From Alphaproteobacteria bacterium (GTDB lineage: Bacteria; Pseudomonadota; Alphaproteobacteria; ATCC43930; CGMCC-115725): a stretch of 64,000 nucleotides of DNA. Each line of letters opens with the position of its first letter. The first letter of the stretch is position 1. The DNA lies in assembly GCA_030041385.1 (NCBI GenBank), contig JASHNY010000020.1, positions 1 through 64,000 of the forward strand, given 5' to 3'. Shown here piece after piece: positions 28,655 to 38,031 of the stretch. The notes under the pieces were generated by a model that was not told the DNA's origin, searched no databases, and saw only the letters and a program-made list of their open reading frames with translations. The position numbers were made by a program, and so were the translations under genes.

Positions 28655-29070
28655 CACTGCATCAGTTCGATGCTCACCCCGTCCGGGGCGGCGACATAGC
28701 ACAACAGGCTGCCGCCGACGCCCTTCTTGAGCGCGACCGGAAAGTCGACGCCCTTGGCGCGCAGCGTGTCGCACAGCGCCGCGAGGTCGCCCTTGTACAG
28801 AAACCCGAAATGGTCGGTGCCCCAGGCGTTGTGGCTGGAGAAATCGGCATAAGGGCGGATCGGCCGTGCCGGCGCGGGGTCCTCGCCGGGCCGGCGGCCG
28901 CGGATCAGGATGGTCATGCCGCCGAGCGAGACGAAGATCTGGGGTGCGCCGCGCGCAACCGTGTCCTTCTCGATCACCGCCCCCAACATCTCGACATACC
29001 ATTGGGCGGATTGGTGTGGGTGCGCGCTGATGATGTGAACGTGGTCGAAGATGAAGGCCGGGTTGCTCAT
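28651..29070 (-). CDS. VOC-family (glyoxalase/bleomycin resistance) protein
   Basis: IFDHVHIISAHPHQSAQWYVEMLGAVI, WGTDHFGFLYKGDLAALCDTLRAKG. Confidence 0.85.
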   Translation of the reverse strand: MSNPAFIFDHVHIISAHPHQSAQWYVEMLGAVIEKDTVARGAPQIFVSLGGMTILIRGRRPGEDPAPARPIRPYADFSSHNAWGTDHFGFLYKGDLAALCDTLRAKGVDFPVALKKGVGGSLLCYVAAPDGVSIELMQC

Positions 29071-29137
29071 CGTTGTGTCCCTCCTGCGCCGCGGCATAGC
29101 CTATAGTTTCCCCGGTTTAGCCGAAAGGAACCCGCCC

Positions 29138-30001
29138 ATGCGCCCGCAAGCCGCCGCGTTGAAAGCGCTGCTCGACGAACCCCGGCTGCAAGTGATGCCC
29201 GGATGCGGCGACGGCCTGGGCGCGCGGCTGATCGCCGAAGCAGGGTTTCGCACCGGGTTCGTTTCCGGCTCCAGCATCTCGGCGATGCGGCTGGCGATGC
29301 CCGACATGGACCTGGTGACCTTTGCCGAAATGGCCGACACGGTGGAGGCCTGCATCGCCGCCGCGCCGGACGTGTTGTGGCTGGCCGACGGCGATACCGG
29401 CCACGGCAACGCGCTGGCGGTGCAGAAGACGATCCGCGCCTATGCACGGCGCGGTGCGGCGGCGATCCTGATCGAAGACAAGATCTGGCCGCGCCCGCTC
29501 GGCCATGGCGGCGCCAAGCTCGTCGTCGAGCGCGAGGCGGCGGTATTGCGCTGCCGCGCCGCGGCCGAGGCCTGCCGCGACGAGGGCATATTGCTGCTGG
29601 CCCGCACCGACGCGCGCACCTCGCGCGGGTTCGAGGAGGCGGTCGCCCGCATCCGCCACTTCACCGCCGAAGGCGCCGACATCCTGTTTCTCGATTCGCC
29701 GCAATCCGAGGCCGAGATGCGCGCCGGCATCGAGGCGGCGGGCGGCAAGCCGTCGCTGGCGGTGACCTCGCCGGCCGGCAAGCATTTCATGCCCGGCGAT
29801 GCCGAGCTCGAACGCATCGGCATCCGCCTCGTCGTCTATCCGCAGGACATATTGGCGGCGACCGTGCATGCGGTGCGCGCCGCGCTCGCCGGGCTCAACG
29901 GCGGGCCGAAACCGCCGCTGGCGACCCCACCCGAACTGGCGACCGCGATCCGCAGCGCCGACTATCTGGCGCAGGACGCGAAGTGGCCTGACCCGCGGTA
30001 G
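29138..30001 (+). CDS. Isocitrate lyase/PEP mutase family protein (oxaloacetate decarboxylase-like)
   Basis: MPGCGDGLGARLIAEAGFRTGFVSGSSISA, LADGDTGHGNAL, AAILIEDKIWPRPLGH, ILLLARTDAR. Confidence 0.9.
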   Translation: MRPQAAALKALLDEPRLQVMPGCGDGLGARLIAEAGFRTGFVSGSSISAMRLAMPDMDLVTFAEMADTVEACIAAAPDVLWLADGDTGHGNALAVQKTIRAYARRGAAAILIEDKIWPRPLGHGGAKLVVEREAAVLRCRAAAEACRDEGILLLARTDARTSRGFEEAVARIRHFTAEGADILFLDSPQSEAEMRAGIEAAGGKPSLAVTSPAGKHFMPGDAELERIGIRLVVYPQDILAATVHAVRAALAGLNGGPKPPLATPPELATAIRSADYLAQDAKWPDPR

Positions 30002-30064
30002 CTCGCCAAAGCAGCAATAGACAACGCTCCCCGGCGCAAGCCGGGGTCCACGTCTGGAGCACGC

Positions 30065-31078
30065 CTACCCCGCCTTGAGCCGCTTGGCGGCCTCGACCGC
30101 GAAATAGGTCAAAACCCCGTCGGCGCCGGCGCGCTTGAAGCACAGCAGCGACTCCATCATCGCCCGTTCGCCGTCGAGCCAGCCCCTTTCGGCGGCGGCG
30201 CGGATCATCGAATATTCGCCCGAGACCTGGTAGGCGAAGGTCGGCAGGCGGAACGCATCCTTCACGCGGCGCACGACGTCGAGATAAGGGAGGCCCGGCT
30301 TGACCATGACCATGTCGGCGCCCTCGGCGATGTCGAGCGCGACCTCACGCAAGGCCTCGTCGCCATTGGCCGGGTCCATCTGGTAGGTGCGCTTGTCGGC
30401 GCTGCCGAGCGCGGTGGCGGAGCCGATCGCATCGCGGAACGGGGCGAAAAAGCACGAGGCGTATTTCGCCGCATACGACATGATCCGGACGTGCTCGAAC
30501 CCGGCCTCGTCGAGCGCGCGGCGCACCGCGCCGACCCGCCCGTCCATCATATCGCTGGGGGCGATGATGTCGCACCCGGCCTCGGCCTGGACGATCGCCT
30601 GCCGCTGCAAGATCGCGACGGTCTCGTCGTTGGCGACATAGCCATCGCGGATCACGCCGTCATGGCCGTGTGAGGTGAACGGGTCGAGCGCCACGTCGCA
30701 CAGCACCCCCAGTTCCGGCACCGCCTTCTTCAAGGCATTGACGGCACGGCAGACGAGATTGTCCGGGTTGACCGCTTCATGCCCGTCGGGGTCCTTGAGT
30801 GCCGGGTCGATCGCCGGGAACACCGCGATCGTCGGAATGCCGAGCGAAGCGGCCTCGCCGGCGGCATCGACCAGCGCCGGGATCGACAGGCGCCAGGCGC
30901 CGGGCATCGCCTCGACCGGGGCGCGGTCCTTCGCGTCGTGAACGAAGACCGGCCAGATCAGGTCGCCCGCCGTCAGGATGCTTTCGGCGATAAGTCTGCG
31001 TGACCACGCATCGCGCCGGTTGCGCCTGAGGCGCGAGGTCGGATAGGGAGGCAGGGGCGGCAGATGGGATTGGCTCAC
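30065..31078 (-). CDS. hemB: Delta-aminolevulinic acid dehydratase (porphobilinogen synthase), GTG start
   Basis: LIWPVFVHD, LCDVALDPFTSHGHDGVI, DIIAPSDMMDGRVGAVR, MSYAAKYASCFFAPFRDA, MVKPGLPYLD, YQVSGEYSMI. Confidence 0.97.
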   Translation of the reverse strand: MSQSHLPPLPPYPTSRLRRNRRDAWSRRLIAESILTAGDLIWPVFVHDAKDRAPVEAMPGAWRLSIPALVDAAGEAASLGIPTIAVFPAIDPALKDPDGHEAVNPDNLVCRAVNALKKAVPELGVLCDVALDPFTSHGHDGVIRDGYVANDETVAILQRQAIVQAEAGCDIIAPSDMMDGRVGAVRRALDEAGFEHVRIMSYAAKYASCFFAPFRDAIGSATALGSADKRTYQMDPANGDEALREVALDIAEGADMVMVKPGLPYLDVVRRVKDAFRLPTFAYQVSGEYSMIRAAAERGWLDGERAMMESLLCFKRAGADGVLTYFAVEAAKRLKAG

Positions 31079-31137
31079 GATGTTTCCCCACGTTCCAGCG
31101 GCGCGGCTTCTGAAAAATAGGCGTGCCGCGACCGGGA

Positions 31138-31596
31138 TCAACCAAGCGCATAATCGTAACGGATGAAGCCGTTGAAGCGGGCGATGTAGTCGTAAAGCCG
31201 GCGGGCGCGCGCATTGTCTTCCTTGGTCGTCCAGTACAGGCGCAGGCAATCCCGTTCGCGCGCGGCCGCCGCGACCCGCTCGATCAGCGCCTTGCCGACC
31301 CCGCCGCCGCGCACCCCGGCATCGACGTAAAGGTCCTGCAGATAGCACACCTCCTTCGCCGACCAGGCATGGGCATGGAACAGGTAATGGGTGATGCCGA
31401 TGAGCGGCGCCGCCGCATCGCCGAGGCGCGCGCCGAAGCCGTGAATCGGCGCCGCCGGGTCCATCAGCCGCGCCCAGGTATGGGCGTAGACCGCCTGCGG
31501 CAATTCGGTCTCGTAGAATTCGAGGTAGAGCCGCCACAACTCGGTCCACCGCGCCCGGTCCGCGGCGCGCAATTCGGTGACGACGATTTCGGCCAT
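31138..31596 (-). CDS. GNAT-family N-acetyltransferase
   Basis: LQDLYVDAGVRGGGVGKALIERVAAAARERDCLRLYWTTKEDNARARRLYD. Confidence 0.92.
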   Translation of the reverse strand: MAEIVVTELRAADRARWTELWRLYLEFYETELPQAVYAHTWARLMDPAAPIHGFGARLGDAAAPLIGITHYLFHAHAWSAKEVCYLQDLYVDAGVRGGGVGKALIERVAAAARERDCLRLYWTTKEDNARARRLYDYIARFNGFIRYDYALG

Positions 31597-31670
31597 GGCA
31601 CTCCTCCGCACTTGCCTCCGCTGTGGGAATCGCAGCATATCGAAAGCGGGCATCGCGTGCGGAGGGTTCG

Positions 31671-32756
31671 ATGCTGATCTTTCGCCAACTCTTTGATCCG
31701 CAATCCTCGACCTACACCTATCTGCTCGGCGACCGCGAGGCCGGGGAGGCGGTGCTGATCGATCCCGTTTTCGAGCAGGTCCGCCGCGATGCGGCGCTGA
31801 TCGGCGAACTGGGCCTTAAATTGGTCGCGACGCTCGAAACCCATGTCCATGCCGACCACGTCACCGGCGCCTTTTTGCTGAAGCGGCGCACCGGCAGCCG
31901 CATCATGGTCTCGGCGGCCGGCGGCGCCCAGGGTGCCGACCGCGCCCTGGTGCAGGACGACGTGATCACGTTCGGCCGGCGGCGCCTGATGGTGCGAGCG
32001 ACGCCCGGCCATACCAGCGGTTGCCTCACCTATGTGCTTGACGACGCCACCATGGCCTTTACCGGCGACTGTCTGCTGATTCGCGGCAGCGGCCGCACCG
32101 ATTTCCAGGAGGGCAATCCGGCGGCGATGTACCGCTCGGTGCGCGAGCAGATTTTCACCCTGCCCGAACACTGCCTCCTCTACCCGGCGCACGACTACCG
32201 CGGTCTCACCGTGACCAGCGTCGCCGAGGAGCGCCGCTTCAACCCGCGTCTCGGCGGCGATATCGCGGTCGGCGATTTCACCGGCTACATGAACAATTTG
32301 CGCCTCGCCCACCCGAAATTGCTCGATGTTGCGGTGCCGGCGAACCTGCGCTGCGGCCGGCCGGACACCGACGCGGCAATCGCCGACACCCTCGATGCCG
32401 ACCCGAACTGGGCGCCGCTGCGCTACAGCTTTGCCGGAGTCTGGGAGATCGACCCGCACGGGCTCGAAGAACTGGCCGGGCGGGTGCAGATTCTTGACGT
32501 GCGCGAGACCGACGAGTTTTCGGGGCCGCTCGGCCATATCGACGGGGCGGTGCTGATCCCGCTCGGCGAACTCGCGGCGCGCGCCGGCGAGTTGGCAAAA
32601 GACCGCCCGGTCGTCGCGGTCTGCCGTGCCGGCAGCCGCTCGGCGCAGGCGACCGCGATGCTGCAGCAGGCCGGTTTCGCCGAGGTCGCCAACCTGAACG
32701 GCGGGATGCTGCGGTGGCGTGCCGAAGGCTATCCGGTGGAAGGCGGCAGCGGCTGA
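31671..32756 (+). CDS. MBL-fold persulfide dioxygenase (ETHE1-like) fused to a rhodanese domain
   Basis: THVHADHVTGAFLLK, GHTSGCLTYVLDDATMAFTGDCLLIRGSGRTDFQ, YPAHDYRG; C-terminal rhodanese loop VCRAGSRSAQAT. Confidence 0.92.
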   Translation: MLIFRQLFDPQSSTYTYLLGDREAGEAVLIDPVFEQVRRDAALIGELGLKLVATLETHVHADHVTGAFLLKRRTGSRIMVSAAGGAQGADRALVQDDVITFGRRRLMVRATPGHTSGCLTYVLDDATMAFTGDCLLIRGSGRTDFQEGNPAAMYRSVREQIFTLPEHCLLYPAHDYRGLTVTSVAEERRFNPRLGGDIAVGDFTGYMNNLRLAHPKLLDVAVPANLRCGRPDTDAAIADTLDADPNWAPLRYSFAGVWEIDPHGLEELAGRVQILDVRETDEFSGPLGHIDGAVLIPLGELAARAGELAKDRPVVAVCRAGSRSAQATAMLQQAGFAEVANLNGGMLRWRAEGYPVEGGSG

Positions 32757-32898
32757 ATACAACCGGTGCGATTTTTCTTGGTGCGGATTGCGCTCGGCGC
32801 TATTATGAACATAATAGGAACACGGTCGCGGTCACGCGAGTCAAAAGCGGGGGCGATGGCGGCGCGGCCTGGGCTTCGTGCGACGGGACAAACCGATT

Positions 32899-34290
32899 AT
32901 GGAATTTGGGGGACTGGCCGGCATCGCGGTGCTGGTTGCAGGGCTGGGTATCATCCTCGGGGGCATGCTGGGGCGCTATCTATGGCCGGCATCGCGGAGC
33001 AGTGAAGCCGCGGCTTTGCTGGCGGCGCAGGGCGAGGTCGCGCGCCTTGCCGAGGAGTGCCGCGGCTGGCGAGAACGCGCCGAGCTGCGCGAGACAGAAT
33101 CCCGTCAAGCTGCGACCGAGGCTGCCGTGCTGCGGGAGCGGGAATCGGCACTCTCGGGGAGGATTGACCAGCTGGTCGCCGAGCGCGGCGAGGTGCAGGC
33201 CCGCCTGACCGCGGAGTTCGAGAACATTGCCCACCGCATTCTGAAAACCAATGCCGCGGAGCTCTCCACGAATTCGCAACAGGCGGTGGCCGCGCTGCTG
33301 GGCCCCTTGCGCGAGCGCATCCAGGATTTTCAGAACACCGTCAGGACCACCTACGAGACCGAGCGCGGCGAGGTCCTCTCGCTCAAGGAGCAGATCAGAC
33401 ATCTCGTCGAGACCAGCCAGGCGGTCGGCTCGCAGGCGGACGGTTTGGCGAAGGCGCTCCGCGGCAATTCGCAGATGCTGGGGCGGTGGGGCGAACTCGT
33501 CCTCGAGCGCATCCTCGAAGCTGCCGGATTGCGCGAAGGAATTGAATTCATCTCACAAGGGCGTGGGCTCGGGCTGAGGAGCGAGGCCGGTGGGGCACAG
33601 CGGCCCGATTACATCCTGCTCCTGCCCGAGCAGCGCACGATGATCATCGATTCGAAGACGCCGCTCGCCTCATACGAGCGCCTCGTGGGGGCGGCCGACG
33701 ATGTCGAACGGCGGGCGAGCGGGGCGCAGTTCGTCAAGGATGTGCGCGGCCACATCGACGACCTGTCGGGCAAGCGCTACCAGGATAATGACAAGCTGTC
33801 GGCGCACGAATGTGCGCTGATGTTCATCCCGATCGAAGGGGCGCTGGCGGCGGCTCTTACCTGGGACCCCGACTTGTTGACGTATGCGTGGAGCCGGCGG
33901 GTTGTGGTGGTCGGCCCCGCGACATTGTTGATGACGGCCCGGACGGTAGGCTCGATCTGGCAAAACGAGCGCCAAGGCCAGAATACCCAGGAGATCGCCC
34001 GCCTCGCTGGCGTGCTGTGCGACAAGCTCAGTCTGAGCGTCGAGGATCTATTGACCGTCGGCAAGCGGCTGGCAGATGCGGCGGAGGCGCATAACAAGGC
34101 GTTGGCGCGGCTGTCGAGTGGGCGTGGCAATGCCTTGTCGATCGGAAAGAGCATTCGCGGCCTCGGGGTCAAGACTCGGCGGGTGACGCCGGAGGTCGCG
34201 ATCGATGGTGTGCTGGTCTACGCCGGTGACGGCGATGTACCCGACGACGATGAGCGCGATGCTGAGATAGATTTGGCTGCACAGGGGTAG
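32899..34290 (+). CDS. rmuC: DNA recombination protein RmuC
   Basis: N-terminal TM, coiled coil, LGRWGELVLERILEAAGLREGIEF, RPDYILLLPEQRTMIIDSKTPLASYE. Confidence 0.94.
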   Translation: MEFGGLAGIAVLVAGLGIILGGMLGRYLWPASRSSEAAALLAAQGEVARLAEECRGWRERAELRETESRQAATEAAVLRERESALSGRIDQLVAERGEVQARLTAEFENIAHRILKTNAAELSTNSQQAVAALLGPLRERIQDFQNTVRTTYETERGEVLSLKEQIRHLVETSQAVGSQADGLAKALRGNSQMLGRWGELVLERILEAAGLREGIEFISQGRGLGLRSEAGGAQRPDYILLLPEQRTMIIDSKTPLASYERLVGAADDVERRASGAQFVKDVRGHIDDLSGKRYQDNDKLSAHECALMFIPIEGALAAALTWDPDLLTYAWSRRVVVVGPATLLMTARTVGSIWQNERQGQNTQEIARLAGVLCDKLSLSVEDLLTVGKRLADAAEAHNKALARLSSGRGNALSIGKSIRGLGVKTRRVTPEVAIDGVLVYAGDGDVPDDDERDAEIDLAAQG

Positions 34291-34315
34291 GCGACAGGGA
34301 CGGCTGGTAGCGGTG

Positions 34316-34622
34316 TGGTGCGTCCTTCGAAACGGCGCTCCGCGCCTCCTCAGGATGAGGTTGGACGGAGAACGGCATCACCAACGCCCCTCATCCTGAG
34401 CGCGAGCACAGCGAGCAGTCGAAGGACGCACTGCCGTTGAGCCCAAGCGTCCTTCGAGAGGGCGCTGCACGCGCAGCGTGAATGTCGGACCGCTTCCGTC
34501 TCGGCCGCAGGCGGGCGGGACGCCCGCGTTCCGTTTTCCACAACGCGGCGTGAACGAGAACGGCATCATCAACACCCCTCATCCTGAGCGCGAGCGCAGC
34601 GAGCAGTCGAAGGACGCACCAA
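34316..34622. repeat. Intergenic repeat cluster (CCTCATCCTGAGCGCGAGC...GAAGGACGCA family, direct and inverted copies)
   Basis: 64-bp near-identical direct copies ending at about 34432 and 34619 (GAGAACGGCATCAYCAACRCCCCTCATCCTGAGCGCGAGCRCAGCGAGCAGTCGAAGGACGCAC); an inverted copy at 34318-34360. Confidence 0.85.
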
Positions 34623-34660
34623 GCATGACCCGCGTAGTCGTTTGGGCGTAGTCTTCCCGC

Positions 34661-35800
34661 ATGGATTTCACCCTCAGCGAGGAACAGCTCGCCTTCCAGC
34701 GCACTGCGCGAGAATTCGCCCGGGACGAATGGCTGCCGCACGCGCCGGGCTGGGACGAGCGGGCGGAGTTTCCGGTCGCGGCGTTGCGCGCGGCGGCGGC
34801 GCTCGGCTTTGCCGGGATCTATGTGCGCGACGAATTCGGCGGCAGCGGCCTGTCGCGGCTCGACGCAGCGCTGATCTTCGAGGAACTGGCCGGCGCCTGC
34901 GTGTCGACCGCGGCCTATCTGTCGATCCACAACATGGCGGCGTGGATGATCGACCGCTTCGGCAATGCCGAGCAGCGCGGCCGGTTTCTGCCGCGGCTGA
35001 TGTCGATGGAGCATTTCGCCAGCTATTGCCTGACCGAGCCGGGCAGCGGCTCGGATGCGGCGGCATTGCAGACGAGCGCGCGGCGCCACGGCGACCACTA
35101 CGTGCTGAACGGGGCCAAGGCGTTCATCTCGGGCGGCGGCGCCAGCGATGTTTACGTCGCGATGGTTCGTACCGGCGATGCGGGGCCGAAGGGCATCTCA
35201 TGCCTCGTCGTCGAGAAAGGCAGCCCCGGCCTCAGCTTCGGCAAGAAGGAAAGAAAGCTTGGCTGGAACACGCAGCCGACCGCTATGGTCAATTTCGACG
35301 ATTGCCGCGTGCCGGTAGCCAACCGGCTCGGCGCGGAAGGCGAGGGCTTCGCGATCGCGATGATGGGGCTCGACGGCGGGCGGCTCAACATCGGGGCCTG
35401 TTCGCTCGGTGGCGCCCGGGCCTGCTGCGAGGCGGCGCGCGACTATATGCTGGAACGGCGCCAGTTCGGCCAGCGCCTCGCCGATTTCCAGGCCTTGCAG
35501 TTCAAGCTAGCCGACATGGCGACCGAATTGGCGGCGGCGCGGCTGATGCTGTGGCGCGCCGCGGCGAGCCTCGATGCGGGCGACCCCGATGCGACGCTGC
35601 ATTGCGCGATGGCCAAGCGTCTTGCCACCGATGCCGGCTTTCATGTCTGCAACGAGGCGCTGCAATTGCATGGCGGTTACGGCTATCTCAAGGATTTCCC
35701 GATCGAGCGCTACCTGCGCGACGTGCGGGTGCACCAAATCCTCGAAGGCACCAACGAGATCATGCGGGTGATCATCGCCCGCCGACTGCTCAGGCAGTAG
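34661..35800 (+). CDS. Acyl-CoA dehydrogenase (isobutyryl-CoA dehydrogenase-like)
   Basis: [98 protein letters not shown]. Confidence 0.94.
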   Translation: MDFTLSEEQLAFQRTAREFARDEWLPHAPGWDERAEFPVAALRAAAALGFAGIYVRDEFGGSGLSRLDAALIFEELAGACVSTAAYLSIHNMAAWMIDRFGNAEQRGRFLPRLMSMEHFASYCLTEPGSGSDAAALQTSARRHGDHYVLNGAKAFISGGGASDVYVAMVRTGDAGPKGISCLVVEKGSPGLSFGKKERKLGWNTQPTAMVNFDDCRVPVANRLGAEGEGFAIAMMGLDGGRLNIGACSLGGARACCEAARDYMLERRQFGQRLADFQALQFKLADMATELAAARLMLWRAAASLDAGDPDATLHCAMAKRLATDAGFHVCNEALQLHGGYGYLKDFPIERYLRDVRVHQILEGTNEIMRVIIARRLLRQ

Positions 35801-36040
35801 GCAGCGGCCGCGATGGCCGCCGGGCCATCACGATCAAGGCCGCCGCGAGCCGGATCGCGCCGATAGCCGCAAATGCCAGCGTGCCGTCGCCGCCGATCGC
35901 CCGCAACGCGCCGAAAACGGCTGCGGCGAAGGCACCGCGATCCGTAGATTCGGGCGAGCATCCGAAGCGCGCAGGCTGTGATCGCCCGCGCGCCGGCAAC
36001 GCAGTAGAATTGTCGGGACAGCGGCGGGAAGGAGCGGCCG

Positions 36041-37027
36041 ATGAAAGCGGCCATGATGGTGCCGGGCGGGTCGAGCGGAGGCTGGGAGTTGCGCGAGGTG
36101 CAGCGGCCGGTCGTCGGCCCCGGCCAGGTCGTGGTGCGGGTCCGCGCTTCGTCGATCAACCGCGCCGAGTTTCGCCGCCTCCAGGCGATGAAGCTGGAAC
36201 CCGGCAAGCCTGCACCCGAGACGCGCGTCGGCGGCGGCGATGCGGCGGGCGAGGTCGCGGAGATTGGCGCCGGCGTCGTCGGCGTCAAGGAGGGCGACCG
36301 CGTGATGGGGCGGTGCACCGGCGGGTTCGCGGAATACGCGCTGCTGGACGCGCGCGAGGTGATGCCGGCGCCGGACGCCCTGAGCTGGGACGAGGCGGCC
36401 TGCGTGCCGGTGGTCTTTGTCGTGGTTCACGACGGGCTGTGCGTCAGCGGCCGGCTGGATGCCGGCGAGACCTTGCTGGTGACCGCGGTGCCGTCCGGCG
36501 TCGGCACCGCCGCACTGGTGCTCGGCAAATATCTCGGCGCGCGGGTCATCGGCACGTCGCGCTCCGCCGACAAGCTCGAGCGGCTGAAGGCTCACGGCCT
36601 CGATGTCGGCGTCGTCAGCGATGCCGCCGGGCTCGGTGCGGCGCTCAAGGATGCGGCGGGACCCCCAGGCATCGACATGGTCGTCGACAATATCGGCGCC
36701 GACGCGCTGGTTCCCTGCCTCGATGCGCTCAATGTCGGCGGCCGTTTCGTGACGATCGGCAGGATGAGCGGGGTTCACACGGCTGAGCTCAACATCGATC
36801 GCTTCGCCGAGCACCGGCTCCATCTTTACGGGGTCAGCAACCGGCTGCGCAGCGCCGCCCAGCGCGCCGAATCGGCAAAGCGGTTCCTTGCCGATCTGCT
36901 GCCGGCGTTAAGCGACCGCCGGCTGCGTCCGATCGTCGACAGCGCCTTCGCCCTCGACAACATCGCGGCCGCGCAGGCCCATGTCGAGGCCGACCGCCAT
37001 GTCGGCAAGGTGGTGATCCGGGTCTGA
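36041..37027 (+). CDS. Zinc-type/quinone oxidoreductase (MDR superfamily)
   Basis: GGDAAGEVAEIGAGVVGVKEGDRVMG, FVVVHDGLCVSGRLDAGETLLVTAVPSGVGTAAL, DMVVDNIGADAL. Confidence 0.9.
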   Translation: MKAAMMVPGGSSGGWELREVQRPVVGPGQVVVRVRASSINRAEFRRLQAMKLEPGKPAPETRVGGGDAAGEVAEIGAGVVGVKEGDRVMGRCTGGFAEYALLDAREVMPAPDALSWDEAACVPVVFVVVHDGLCVSGRLDAGETLLVTAVPSGVGTAALVLGKYLGARVIGTSRSADKLERLKAHGLDVGVVSDAAGLGAALKDAAGPPGIDMVVDNIGADALVPCLDALNVGGRFVTIGRMSGVHTAELNIDRFAEHRLHLYGVSNRLRSAAQRAESAKRFLADLLPALSDRRLRPIVDSAFALDNIAAAQAHVEADRHVGKVVIRV

Positions 37028-37203
37028 GCGCGGCCGCAATCGCCCGCGCCGCTCCAATCCCGGCAGCGATGAGCAGGTTGTCTCGCACGCTCGGCAAACC
37101 CGCCGTCGCGCAGGCGGTCTTTAATAGATTTTAATACGTTTCCGTCCGACCGGTGTTTGATCTTTACTAATGGACCCTCGGGACGGCGCGTGGGGTGCCG
37201 TGC

Positions 37204-37935
37204 ATGATCGTTACCACCAGCTGGGACGATGGCGACATCCTTGATGAGCGCCTCGTCGAACTGCTCTCGCGTTATGGGATGCGGGGGACTTTCTACATCT
37301 CGCGCACTTATCGCCCGCGGCGCCTGTCCGAGGATCGGATTCGTGTCCTTGCCGCCAAACACGAAATCGGCGCGCATACGATCAACCACCTCGATTTAAC
37401 GCGGCTCAGCGACGACGCCAGGAAAAACGAAATCGTCGGCAGCAAGAATTGGCTTGAGGATGTCACCGGCGATGCGGTGACGATGTTCTGCTATCCGTTC
37501 GGCCTGTTCGACGCCGAGGTGAAGCAGATGGTCGCGACCGCCGGCTTTCGCGCGGCGCGCACGACCTGCCAGTTCGGCATCGGTCCCTATCGCGACCGCT
37601 TCGCGATGCCGACGACATTGCAGGTCCATCCGACCCTGGTGCGCCGGGCCAGCGCGCGCGATTTCCGGCAATATCTGCTCGGCCGCGGGCTGCACTGGGG
37701 CTCGCGTCTTGCGCCGCTGCGCATTACCGGGGCGATGCTGCTCGGATGGTCGCATTTCGCCGAAACCTTGCTGAAGGCGGCGCGCACCCTCGACGACAGC
37801 AACATCTTTCATCTCTGGGGGCATTCCTGGGAGATCGACGCGGCGGGCATGTGGGGCCGTTTCGATGCGCTGCTGAATTTCATTCAACAGCTGGGCTGTC
37901 GCGTTCGCACCAACGGCGAGTTGTGGTCGGACTGA
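37204..37935 (+). CDS. Polysaccharide deacetylase family protein (NodB homology)
   Basis: TTSWDDGDILDERL, RGTFYISRTY, EIGAHTINHLDL, FCYPFGLFDAEVK. Upstream GTG at 37195 possible. Confidence 0.9.
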   Translation: MIVTTSWDDGDILDERLVELLSRYGMRGTFYISRTYRPRRLSEDRIRVLAAKHEIGAHTINHLDLTRLSDDARKNEIVGSKNWLEDVTGDAVTMFCYPFGLFDAEVKQMVATAGFRAARTTCQFGIGPYRDRFAMPTTLQVHPTLVRRASARDFRQYLLGRGLHWGSRLAPLRITGAMLLGWSHFAETLLKAARTLDDSNIFHLWGHSWEIDAAGMWGRFDALLNFIQQLGCRVRTNGELWSD

Positions 37936-38031
37936 CGCTGCCGCCAATCGCGATCCTCCGCGGGGTGGACGATCGGGCGTTCGCCGGGGCATAGTTCCGG
38001 GACGGATCGCCCGATCAGCGAGGACACGCGA

